A stretch of 39,314 bases of DNA. It comes from Listeria valentina. Lineage in GTDB: Bacteria > Bacillota > Bacilli > Lactobacillales > Listeriaceae. The notes beneath the pieces are model-generated. The model was given only the letters and a program-made list of their open reading frames with translations. It searched no databases and had not been told where the DNA came from. The DNA lies in the NCBI RefSeq assembly GCF_011800755.1, contig NZ_JAATJW010000020.1:1-39314 (forward strand), given 5' to 3'. This document shows positions 1 through 7,117 of the stretch, piece after piece. A program made the position numbers and the translations under genes. The stretch's first letter is position 1, and each line of letters opens with the position of its first letter.

Positions 1-80
1 TCAGTGCGCTCAAAAATTAGTTTTTCCTTGAAAATAATTTAAAAGTTCAGCTTGACTTATTACCACTAGACTTTTCTTTT

Positions 81-108
81 AGTATAGCAGGATGTTAATA
101 ATAATCAA
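81..108 (-). promoter_or_regulatory. Leftward promoter for a gene beyond the left edge
   Basis: On the minus strand a -35 TTGATT (plus-strand 103-108) and a -10 TATACT (81-86) are separated by 16 bases. This would drive a gene to the left of the window. No coding region could be supported in 1-280. Confidence 0.45.
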
Positions 109-195
109 TGTATTTTTAATGTTTATCGTTAATTTTTAAATGAGTGAAAAATTGAATGAACCAAGGTTATGAAAAGCACGGCAAATGCCTAAAAG

Positions 196-224
196 TTGTC
201 ACAAATAGAAAAAAAATCTATGCT
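196..224 (+). promoter_or_regulatory. Probable promoter of the alpha/beta hydrolase gene
   Basis: TTGTCA at 196-201 and TATGCT at 219-224 are 17 bases apart and sit about 55 bases before the ATG at 281. The -10 is weak (4 of 6), so the assignment is tentative. Confidence 0.35.
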
Positions 225-280
225 ACTATGAATTTATAAAGTGATATTTTTATCAATTTTTGAAAGAAAGGGTCGAGCAG

Positions 281-1111
281 ATGGCTGTTCAATTACGAGG
301 GGAACATATTAACAACCATTCGGATACGTTAATCGTTATTTTACAAGGTGTTTTCACAAAAACCAATGAAGCCTATGCAGATAAAGTGATGCGAGGTGAA
401 ATTTCAGATCAAGCGGTTAAAACTTTGCATGGTTACTATCATTTTAGGAAGGTATCGGAGCGAAATAAAGAAAGAGATTATTTTTATCTTCAAGATTATT
501 ACTCGAGCTTATATGGGTGGTACTTATTTGACCATGGCCAGTTTATTTATCAAGAATTAAGCCTTGCGCTTTCAAAATTTATTCAAAAGCATCATTATAA
601 GCATGTATATGTAGTGGGAAGTTCAAAAGGAGGTGCAGGTGCAATCATTCTTGCGCTTCACTGCCCGGAAGTGGAGAAAGTATTTACGATGGTTCCAGAT
701 TTGAAAATTTCTACGGATGCGTTTGGGGCAAGCGGTCGCGCACTCTTCTTTAATAATGATCCAATATTTGAGAAGCAAGTCAAAACTATTTTTGAAAATC
801 AGATGATTTTGAATGAACTAGAAGGAAGAGATAAGAAACCCACTTTTTTTTATTTTACAGGTGTACGGGATTACGGATTTAAAGCCATTACGAATTTTCA
901 TCGTAAACTTCAAGAAAAATTTGAGATTGAAAGTCACTTGCTTGTGATGCCAACGCCAGAACCTCATAGTCCGCTCATTAAAAATCATCCAAATTTAATG
1001 AATCATTTGATTCAAAATTTAGATAAAAAAGTACCTTGGGAAGAAGATCAATTTACTTCTGTTTCACCATTTGTACATATCGCTACTTATAAGTCGATTG
1101 GTATGAAATGA
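281..1111 (+). CDS. Alpha/beta-hydrolase-fold protein (Asp2-like)
   Basis: A protein of 276 residues with an alpha/beta hydrolase signature. The nucleophile elbow GSSKGG lies at residues 113-118, with Ser115 as the likely nucleophile. It follows a hydrophobic beta strand (HVYVVG), and a late PEPHSP motif could supply the catalytic His. There is no signal peptide, so it is probably cytoplasmic. The arrangement recalls the hydrolase domain of accessory-Sec protein Asp2 and related uncharacterised Firmicutes proteins, but no SecA2/GtfA partners are visible here. I chose ATG 281 because a purine-rich ribosome site (GAAAGAAAGGG) sits 7-8 bases upstream. An in-frame TTG at 260 has no such site. The gene is monocistronic and convergent with the esterase pair, sharing their terminator. 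The substrate is unknown. Confidence 0.75.
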   Translation: MAVQLRGEHINNHSDTLIVILQGVFTKTNEAYADKVMRGEISDQAVKTLHGYYHFRKVSERNKERDYFYLQDYYSSLYGWYLFDHGQFIYQELSLALSKFIQKHHYKHVYVVGSSKGGAGAIILALHCPEVEKVFTMVPDLKISTDAFGASGRALFFNNDPIFEKQVKTIFENQMILNELEGRDKKPTFFYFTGVRDYGFKAITNFHRKLQEKFEIESHLLVMPTPEPHSPLIKNHPNLMNHLIQNLDKKVPWEEDQFTSVSPFVHIATYKSIGMK

Positions 1112-1163
1112 TTAAGGAAGCACAATTTAGAAGGAAAGGCATTTTAAATTGAAATTAATTGTC

Positions 1164-1210
1164 AGTAAAACCAGAAACAGCCGGAACTTTCGGCTGTTTC
1201 TGGTTTTACT
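1164..1210. terminator. Bidirectional terminator, 20-bp perfect stem
   Basis: Two perfectly complementary 20-base arms (1164-1183 and 1191-1210) flank a 7-base loop. A-runs on the left arm and T-runs on the right let it work on both strands. It separates the convergent hydrolase and esterase transcripts, and the stop codon of the minus-strand membrane protein lies inside the right arm. Confidence 0.9.
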
Positions 1211-1520
1211 GTTTCGCCAAATATTTTTCTGTTTGCAAAATGGAAAGTAAAGCGAGCAGGATGACGATGAAAAAAAACAAACTGCTGCGTATAAGAAAAC
1301 CCATTGGAATGAAAAGTAAAATGAGATAAAGACATATAGAAAAAGCGCCGAATGCAATCCAAAGTAAGCCTAAATAGCGATGCGCGGCTTTAAAATGTGC
1401 TGAGCTTTTTAAGCTTGCCTTTGTGCGGTAAGCGAGGGCACTTGTTTGACTTTTGGGTGTGAAGAATCGGAAATAAATGCCAAATCCAATTAAAAGAAGT
1501 GGTAAAAGAAAGTCAAGCAT
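1206..1520 (-). CDS. Small membrane protein of unknown function
   Basis: A protein of 104 residues beginning MLDFLLPLLLIGFGIYF, with three likely membrane segments. One is at the N-terminus, one in the middle (GLLWIAFGAFSICLYLILLF), and one near the C-terminus (FFFIVILLALLSIL). A basic region separates the first two. Its size and topology recall SdpI/DUF-type small membrane proteins, but I do not recognise the family firmly. The ATG at 1520 overlaps the stop codon of the esterase (TAATG), and a GGAG lies about 8 bases upstream inside the esterase gene, so the two are translationally coupled. A GTG at 1529 is a less likely start. Confidence 0.6.
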   Translation of the reverse strand: MLDFLLPLLLIGFGIYFRFFTPKSQTSALAYRTKASLKSSAHFKAAHRYLGLLWIAFGAFSICLYLILLFIPMGFLIRSSLFFFIVILLALLSILQTEKYLAKQ

Positions 1521-2272
1521 TAGAGCCACTCCAATACGTTTTGGATGCTTTTATCCCAAAATTTAAAGTCATGTTCGCCAGGCGCTTCGGTATATGTTGA
1601 TTGGATGTTTTCTGATTGTAGGAAGTCACGAAAGGCTAGGTTATCCTCATAAAGAAAATCTTCGGTGCCGCAAGTTTGATAAAGTTCTGGAAGCTCGATT
1701 TGACTCTTTTTGTTTTTGCGAATGAGATGATAAAGGTCGCTTGGTGTTCCGTGTAGCGTTTTTTTGCCGCCGGTTATGGCTTCTACGGAGAAATTATCAA
1801 ACGGGTGATGTAAAATGTAGTCGATATCCATTACACCGGACATGCTTGCTGCTTTGGAAAAGCGATCTGGGCAGGAAAGAGCCATTTTAAAGGCACCATA
1901 ACCTCCCATCGAATGACCGGCAACAAAGGTTTTCTCTCGTTCTTGCGCAAGAGGGAAAAGTGTTGGTAGTAGAGGGAGCAGTTCTTTCGTGAAATAGTCA
2001 AAATAGCGGTGTCCGTATGCCATGTTGCTGTAAAAGCTGTGATCGAATGACGGAATGACAACAGCCACTCCTTTTTCGGTTGCATAGCGCTCGATGTTCG
2101 TGTTTCGAACGTAAGTCGTATGGTTGTTGGACAAACCGTGAAGTAAGTAAAGCGTTGGATAAGTCGTTTTGTTGCCGCCACTCCACCAGTCTTCTTGCTC
2201 GGGAAGTAGAATGGAAATCGAGGTGGTTGTTGCAAGTGTATTCGAAAGGAACTGAAAATCAATAATAGCCAT
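1520..2272 (-). CDS. Esterase of the tributyrin esterase / esterase D family
   Basis: A cytoplasmic serine esterase of 250 residues. It has the oxyanion-region motif LYLLHG (41-46), the nucleophile elbow GHSMGGYG with Ser121, the acid in GTEDFLY (Asp205) and the base in PGEHDF (His234), in the order and spacing of the S-formylglutathione hydrolase/tributyrin esterase family. The start is ATG 2272, preceded by a strong GAGGAGGAG site; an in-frame extension to 2374 would run through the Fur-boxed regulatory region. It is divergent from the hup operon and shares its intergenic Fur box, so iron may also regulate it. The small membrane protein gene is coupled downstream. The position matches the lmo2433 esterase in L. 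monocytogenes (from memory). The physiological substrate is unknown. Confidence 0.85.
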   Translation of the reverse strand: MAIIDFQFLSNTLATTTSISILLPEQEDWWSGGNKTTYPTLYLLHGLSNNHTTYVRNTNIERYATEKGVAVVIPSFDHSFYSNMAYGHRYFDYFTKELLPLLPTLFPLAQEREKTFVAGHSMGGYGAFKMALSCPDRFSKAASMSGVMDIDYILHHPFDNFSVEAITGGKKTLHGTPSDLYHLIRKNKKSQIELPELYQTCGTEDFLYEDNLAFRDFLQSENIQSTYTEAPGEHDFKFWDKSIQNVLEWL

Positions 2273-2291
2273 GAAAAAACTCCTCCTCAAA

Positions 2292-2306
2292 TGAAAATTA
2301 TTCTCA
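2292..2306. promoter_or_regulatory. Fur box between esterase and hupDGC
   Basis: The 15-mer TGAAAATTATTCTCA fits the 7-1-7 Fur inverted repeat (TGATAAT-N-ATTATCA) with two mismatches. It lies just upstream of the -35 of the hup promoter and close to the start of the divergent esterase gene. Confidence 0.8.
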
Positions 2307-2315
2307 ATTATCTTT

Positions 2316-2344
2316 TTGAATAAATTGGGAATTTCTAGTACAAT
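2316..2344 (+). promoter_or_regulatory. hup operon promoter
   Basis: A -35 TTGAAT (2316-2321) and a -10 TACAAT (2339-2344) have the ideal 17-base spacing, immediately downstream of the Fur box. Confidence 0.7.
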
Positions 2345-2375
2345 AAATATAACAGAAAACCTGAGGGAGGACACT

Positions 2376-3344
2376 ATGAAAAAGGCTTATTTAGGAGTAA
2401 TTTTCATCGTCGTTTTGCTTCTTGCAGCGTGCGGGGCAAGTGGGGAAACCACAAAAAAGGCTTCGGATGAAAAACAAGCGAGCAAGAAAGCAGTTTTGAC
2501 GATTAAAGATATGGCAGGAAGAACGGTTGAGTTTGAAGAAAAACCGAAGCGAATTGTTGCGCTCACAAATTCGGATATGAATATTTTATATGCACTAGGA
2601 ACAACGGTTGTTGGGCGGCAAACTCAGGATGCAAGCGGGGTTGAAGCGGATGCGCTGAAAAAAGTCACGGAAGTGGGAAACACGCATGATCTTAATTTAG
2701 AGAAGATTGCTGCGACAGCCCCGGATGCGATCGTGGCAAGCTCGGAGCAGAATTTGAAGGATGTACCAGCGCTTGAATCGCTTGGCGCAAAGGTGATTTT
2801 GACGGGCGCTAATTCAATAACGGATATCAAGAAGCAAACGGAAATCCTTGGCGAATTAGTAGGGCAACCGAAGAAGGCGGAGAAATTGAACGCCGAAATT
2901 ACGCAAAACGAAAAAAATGCGGAACAAAAAGCCCCGCAAAATAAAGTGCGCGCACTCCTCGTTCTTGGTGCACCAGGTAGTAATTATGCGGCACTTCCAA
3001 CTTCACTGAGCGGTGATGTGCTTGAAAAAGCGGGCGGAATCAATGTCGCGAAAGATTTTAAGGGAGTTGAAAACTTCCCGCAATACGCGGCGCTAAATGT
3101 TGAAAAAATTGTTTCGGCTGATCCTGAAATTATCTTTCTCATGATCCATGGAGGCGACGAAAAGGAAACGGAAGCGGCTTTTAAAAAGGAAATGAAGCAA
3201 AATCAAGCTTGGAATTCCACATCAGCTGTGAAAAACGATCAAATTGTCGTGCTCCCAGCCGATCTTTTTGGGACAAATCCGGGGCTTCGGATTGATGAGG
3301 CACTTGCTCTAATGACGGATAAACTGAATCAGGTGAGAAAATGA
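2376..3344 (+). CDS. hupD: Iron-complex (haem/ferrichrome type) ABC transporter binding lipoprotein
   Basis: A surface substrate-binding lipoprotein of 322 residues from the FepB/FhuD/HmuT class. The signal peptide is MKKAYLGVIFIVVLLLAAC, with the lipobox LAAC giving lipid-modified Cys19. The mature part has the two-lobed periplasmic-binding signature, including KRIVALTNSDMNILYALG and the NLEKIAATAPDAIV strand-helix. The ATG at 2376 has GGGAGG 6 bases upstream; an earlier in-frame ATG at 2316 lies in the promoter and is rejected. The stop overlaps the permease start (ATGA). It is the first gene of a Fur-controlled three-gene importer. The symbol follows the syntenic L. monocytogenes haem uptake locus (lmo2431-2429). 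Haem versus siderophore specificity cannot be decided from the sequence. Confidence 0.8.
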   Translation: MKKAYLGVIFIVVLLLAACGASGETTKKASDEKQASKKAVLTIKDMAGRTVEFEEKPKRIVALTNSDMNILYALGTTVVGRQTQDASGVEADALKKVTEVGNTHDLNLEKIAATAPDAIVASSEQNLKDVPALESLGAKVILTGANSITDIKKQTEILGELVGQPKKAEKLNAEITQNEKNAEQKAPQNKVRALLVLGAPGSNYAALPTSLSGDVLEKAGGINVAKDFKGVENFPQYAALNVEKIVSADPEIIFLMIHGGDEKETEAAFKKEMKQNQAWNSTSAVKNDQIVVLPADLFGTNPGLRIDEALALMTDKLNQVRK

Positions 3345-4345
3345 GTAGCGGCAAGGATCCAAGGGCAAGACGACGTTTTTTGTCTTTCATCATCGTTTTA
3401 GTTCTCCTTGTTGTCGTATTTTTCTACAGTCTCACGACCGGCTCTGTAAAGCTAAGCTACGCTGAGGTTTGGCAAAGTTTAACAGGAAACGGGAGTGCGC
3501 TTTCAGACCAACTAGTATTTAACTTGCGGCTCCCGCGTATTTTGATTGCCTTTCTCGTCGGAGCGGCACTTGCGATCGCAGGCTGCTTACTTCAAGGTGT
3601 GATGCGAAATCCGCTAGCTGATCCGGGAGTCATTGGCGTTTCGGCTGGTGGCGGCCTAGTTGCGATCATCATGACGATCGTTTTTCCCGCGCTTTCAGGG
3701 CTTGTTCCACTTGGCGCATTTCTCGGGGCATTTGGAACGGCGCTTCTCATCTACTTAGTCGCTTGGGATAAAGGCGTTTCGCCGCTGCGAGTGATTCTAT
3801 CGGGCGTTGCGATCAATGCGTTTATTTCCGCGATGACTTCTGGTGTGATGGTGCTTTATTCGAACCGCGTCCAAAGTGTGATTTCTTGGATGACAGGAAC
3901 GCTATCTGGGAAGAGTTGGTATCATTTGGAACTGATTTGGCCGTATATGCTTGCCGGCTTTGTACTAAGCGTGTTTGCCGTTCGTTCTTCTAATGTGTTG
4001 ATGCTTGGCGATGATGCTGCCAAATTACTCGGCTATGGTGTTGAAAAACATCGCTTTTTCATCATCATGCTAGCGGCTTTCTTGAGCGGTGTCGCGGTAA
4101 GTGTGGCGGGCTTAATCGGCTTCGTTGGACTCGTTGTGCCGCATATTTTCCGTTTAATTATTGGAAATGATTACCGCTATCTCTTGCCACTTTCAGCAAT
4201 TGGCGGAGCCTTGCTCGTTGCGTTTGCGGATACGGCGGCGCGTAGCTGGTTTGGCTCGATCGAACTACCAGTTGGGATTTTACTAGCGATGATCGGGGCA
4301 CCATTCTTCTTAATTCTTTTACAACGCGGGAGGGTGGCTTCATGA
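3341..4345 (+). CDS. hupG: FecCD-family iron-complex ABC permease
   Basis: A polytopic membrane protein of 334 residues with the family's typical length and about ten membrane segments. It contains the FecCD/BtuC hallmark GCLLQGVMRNPLADPGVIGV in the first third. Near the C-terminus is the coupling-helix region (GLIGFVGLVVPHIFR) that contacts the ATPase. It overlaps the binding-protein gene and the ATPase gene by four bases each (ATGA), which indicates tight co-translation. With its neighbours it forms a complete importer of the BtuCD type, presumably as a homodimer. Confidence 0.88.
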   Translation: MSSGKDPRARRRFLSFIIVLVLLVVVFFYSLTTGSVKLSYAEVWQSLTGNGSALSDQLVFNLRLPRILIAFLVGAALAIAGCLLQGVMRNPLADPGVIGVSAGGGLVAIIMTIVFPALSGLVPLGAFLGAFGTALLIYLVAWDKGVSPLRVILSGVAINAFISAMTSGVMVLYSNRVQSVISWMTGTLSGKSWYHLELIWPYMLAGFVLSVFAVRSSNVLMLGDDAAKLLGYGVEKHRFFIIMLAAFLSGVAVSVAGLIGFVGLVVPHIFRLIIGNDYRYLLPLSAIGGALLVAFADTAARSWFGSIELPVGILLAMIGAPFFLILLQRGRVAS

Positions 4346-5124
4346 AAATAGAAATGGATCAATTGTCCTTCTCGAGAAAAAAAGAATTTGCGATTCACGA
4401 TCTTTCTTTACAAATTGAGACAGGAAAAATCACCACTTTGATTGGACCGAATGGATCGGGAAAATCGACGCTTCTTAGGCTGATGATGCGATTACTTTCA
4501 CCGAGTGACGGACGAGTTTTGCTCGATGGGACGAATCTTCCTGAGTTCAGTTCGAAAAAACTAGCACGGGAAATGACCATGCTTTCGCAGGCACCAGATG
4601 GCTTGCTTGACGTTGTCGTGCATGACTTGATCGCTTACGGGCGTTTGCCGCATAAAGCATGGCTTGAGCGACTAACGGCAGAAGATGAGTCGGTGATCAA
4701 CTGGGCGATCGAAGTGTGCAACTTAAAAGCACTTGCTTACAGACCGCTCCATACTCTTTCAGGCGGCGAGAAACAGCGTGCTTGGCTTGCGATGGCACTT
4801 GCTCAAAAGACGCCTGTTTTATTGCTGGATGAGCCGACCACTTATTTAGACATCTCGCATCAGCTTGAACTGCTTGATTTGCTTAGAAATTTGAATAAGG
4901 AATACGGAATTACGATTGTACTCGTGTTGCATGATTTAAACCAAGCCGCGCTTTATAGCGACCGGATTATTGCTTGTTCGGATGGGAAAATCGTTTCAGC
5001 AGGAACACCGCATGAAGTTTTGACTGAACCTTTTCTTGAAAAGGTCTTTCAAATTCGCGCCGCGGTGACCGAACTTGAGGGGAAAGTTTCGATTCGTCCA
5101 ATTTTATCAACTCGTTTCTTATAA
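4342..5124 (+). CDS. hupC: Iron-complex ABC transporter ATPase
   Basis: The 260-residue ATP-hydrolysing subunit of the importer. It has a Walker A GPNGSGKST, Q-loop (MLSQAPDG), ABC signature LSGGEKQR, Walker B VLLLDEPTTYLD and the switch His (LVLHD), all intact. It resembles FhuC/FepC/HmuV. The gene overlaps the permease by four bases and ends the operon. No strong intrinsic terminator is visible in 5125-5312. Confidence 0.88.
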   Translation: MKIEMDQLSFSRKKEFAIHDLSLQIETGKITTLIGPNGSGKSTLLRLMMRLLSPSDGRVLLDGTNLPEFSSKKLAREMTMLSQAPDGLLDVVVHDLIAYGRLPHKAWLERLTAEDESVINWAIEVCNLKALAYRPLHTLSGGEKQRAWLAMALAQKTPVLLLDEPTTYLDISHQLELLDLLRNLNKEYGITIVLVLHDLNQAALYSDRIIACSDGKIVSAGTPHEVLTEPFLEKVFQIRAAVTELEGKVSIRPILSTRFL

Positions 5125-5178
5125 AAAACTTTAAATTAGAATTTGATGAAAATACTTCCTATCTAGTGCGAACTTGAT

Positions 5179-5184
5179 TATAAT
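5179..5184 (+). promoter_or_regulatory. Candidate -10 of the rodA promoter
   Basis: A perfect TATAAT lies 129 bases before rodA. No good -35 stands 16-18 bases upstream, so this is a weak call. The rest of 5125-5312 shows only a short CCTAA/TTAGG inverted repeat next to the ribosome site. Confidence 0.35.
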
Positions 5185-5312
5185 GTAGAAAGATGTTTTT
5201 ACGCAGCATGAGGATTTATGATAAGATAGAAGTTGAGTTTTGAATTTGCTGTTTTTGGAAGCAAGGGGAATTTTGTTTTAGCTTGCAGCCTAATCAGTTA
5301 GGAGCGTAAGGA

Positions 5313-6485
5313 ATGAACCAACAAAATAAGATGGCGGGGCGGATTGACTACGGGATTGTACTCACGCTAATGCTACTTTGTATCATCAGTTTAATTTCAA
5401 TTTACAGTGCACAGCTCACCAATGAGCAATACAATGCGAACTTTGTTGTCAAACAAGGCGTGTGGTATGTTGTCAGCACCTTTGCCATTATTGTGATGAT
5501 GCAACTCGATTATGAAAAATTAACCAAATGGGCTTACTATTTTTATGGCTTTGGCTTACTTACTTTAATTTTCGTTTTGATGTTTGGTAGGGAAGTAAAA
5601 GGCGCGAAAAGCTGGATTATCATTCCATTCTTAGGAAGCATTCAGCCGTCAGAAATTGTAAAAGTCATTATGATTATCGTGCTTGCGCGAGTGATTATGA
5701 GCCACAACAAGAAACACCAGATTCACACTGTCAAATATGATTTTCTTTTGCTGATCAAGATGGCACTTATCATGCTGCCACCGATGGCGCTCATCATGCT
5801 TCAGCCTGACCTTGGAACGGCGCTTGTCTTCATTGCGATTGCTTCCGGGATGATACTCGTATCTGGGATAACCTGGAAGATCATCGTGCCAATTTTCGGC
5901 TCGATTTTCACAGTTGGTGCAGCCGCAATTTGGATGGTTATCAATCACCAAAGCTGGCTAATCAAGCTAGGTTTCAAGCCGTATCAATTTGAGCGGATCA
6001 CAACTTGGATCAATCCAGAAACGGATCCACAAGGCGGAGGATACCAAGTCTTGCGAGCGATGACGGCGATCGGTTCGGGACAAATATCGGGAAATGGTGC
6101 TGGATACAATGCGATTTCCATCCCAGAAAACCACAATGACTTTATCTTCACCGTCATTGGCGGGGATTATGGCTTTATCGGAGCAAGTATCTTGCTAGCG
6201 TTATATTTCTTATTAATTTACCAAATCATCCGTGTGGCGCTAGATATCAATGTTCCATTTTATTCGTATATTTGTACAGGCGTTGTGATGATGCTTATGT
6301 TCCACGTTTTAGAAAATGTGGGCATGAACATTGGCTTACTTCCGATTACAGGGATTCCACTTCCATTTGTAAGTTACGGGGGAAGTGCCTTGCTTGGAAA
6401 TATGATGGCACTCGGATTGGTTCTTTCGATTCGATTTAATTACCAGAAATCAATGTTCACAACCCGTGAGCGTAAAGCGGAATAA
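5313..6485 (+). CDS. rodA: RodA/FtsW-family peptidoglycan glycosyltransferase
   Basis: A 390-residue SEDS-family membrane enzyme that polymerises lipid II into glycan strands with a class B PBP. About ten membrane segments are visible. Hallmarks are the GAKSWI motif after the third segment, the long loop containing PYQFERITTWINPETDPQGGGYQ, and PENHNDFIF carrying the catalytic Asp276. Also visible is the C-terminal GIPLPFVSYGGSALLGNM. The start at 5313 has AGGAG 8 bases upstream. L. monocytogenes has, as I recall, two adjacent SEDS genes at this place (lmo2427/lmo2428). Only one is present here, and the accessory block begins right after it. Assignment to elongation (RodA) rather than division (FtsW) rests on that synteny. 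Confidence 0.85.
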   Translation: MNQQNKMAGRIDYGIVLTLMLLCIISLISIYSAQLTNEQYNANFVVKQGVWYVVSTFAIIVMMQLDYEKLTKWAYYFYGFGLLTLIFVLMFGREVKGAKSWIIIPFLGSIQPSEIVKVIMIIVLARVIMSHNKKHQIHTVKYDFLLLIKMALIMLPPMALIMLQPDLGTALVFIAIASGMILVSGITWKIIVPIFGSIFTVGAAAIWMVINHQSWLIKLGFKPYQFERITTWINPETDPQGGGYQVLRAMTAIGSGQISGNGAGYNAISIPENHNDFIFTVIGGDYGFIGASILLALYFLLIYQIIRVALDINVPFYSYICTGVVMMLMFHVLENVGMNIGLLPITGIPLPFVSYGGSALLGNMMALGLVLSIRFNYQKSMFTTRERKAE

Positions 6486-6488
6486 ATG

Positions 6489-6523
6489 AAAAACCTCTTC
6501 TTGATTGATGGAAGGGGTTTTTA
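6489..6523 (+). terminator. rodA terminator
   Basis: AAAACCTCTTC and GAAGGGGTTTT pair (with G-U) around an 8-9 base loop, followed by T residues, just after the rodA stop codon. Between here and 6699 I see nothing beyond AT-rich DNA. Confidence 0.8.
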
Positions 6524-6699
6524 TTTGTACAAAATGCTAGTTTTTACCAGAAAGAACAAATGTTTATTAGGTGGGAGATTAAATATAAAAACCTGAAATT
6601 TTATCACATAAGCGACCTTTCGTCCAGTATTTTTTGGAAAACACTTAAATTCTGTAAACTAAAATTCAAAAAGTTTTCACATCTTTTTTGCTGGGCACA

Positions 6700-6708
6700 T
6701 GCTATAAT
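6700..6708 (+). promoter_or_regulatory. Extended -10 promoter upstream of the wapA-like gene
   Basis: TGC followed by a perfect TATAAT (6703-6708) forms an extended -10. There is no clear -35. Transcription would begin near 6715, 136 bases before the coding region and just ahead of an intrinsic terminator. Confidence 0.6.
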
Positions 6709-6728
6709 TGGATTTCAAAGGGATTGAT

Positions 6729-6766
6729 AAAAGCAGTATAGTTGGGAGCTATACTGCTTTTTTTAC
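6729..6766 (+). terminator. Terminator hairpin in the leader of the wapA-like gene
   Basis: A perfect 13-bp stem (6729-6741 with 6749-6761), a 7-base loop and a T-run form a strong terminator only about 15 bases after the predicted transcription start. It could attenuate the toxin gene, or end a very short RNA. Confidence 0.75.
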
Positions 6767-6850
6767 AGGGAAACTCTTTGAGCGTTTTAAGATGGAGAAG
6801 CGAGTTTGGATTAGCTTCAAGAAAATAAATTACTCAAAAAGGAGACAAGG

Positions 6851-7117
6851 ATGAAGAAAAATCTTAAAAAAGGGTTGCTAAGTTTGATGGCAGCAAGTTT
6901 GGTTTTTTCGTTGATTCCACCTTATGAAGGGAAAGCTGAATCAGATCCTGCACCACAAAAAGAAAAAGCAGAACCGAAAAAGGGAACTGAAAAGCCGACA
7001 GAAGTGGTGAACGAAAGAACAGAGAATGAAAAGGTTTTTGACAATCACGATGGGAGTTTTACCAAGCAGATTTTTTCGGAACCCATTCACATGGAGGAAG
7101 ATGGTAAGCTCAAATAA
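6851..7117 (+). pseudogene. N-terminal piece (signal peptide) of the split WapA/Rhs-like protein
   Basis: 88 codons encode a Sec signal peptide (KKNLKKGLLSLMAASLVFSL, likely cleavage after GKA) and a Lys/Glu-rich stretch. The piece ends in TAA at 7115-7117. The reading frame then continues without shift into the 2115-codon body, so this is the secretion signal of the same protein cut off by one nonsense codon. A single base change (for example GAA to TAA) would explain it. The ribosome site AAAGGAGACAAGG is strong. The wording around the stop (SEPIHMEEDGKLK, then DPVLEQED) fits the usual WapA N-terminus, where a 'voidP' segment follows directly. If the stop is real, export depends on readthrough. 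Confidence 0.75.

Noticed and set aside
5290-5312. Short inverted repeat CCTAA/TTAGG over the rodA ribosome site
   Set aside because: A 5-bp stem is too weak to claim a riboswitch or thermosensor.
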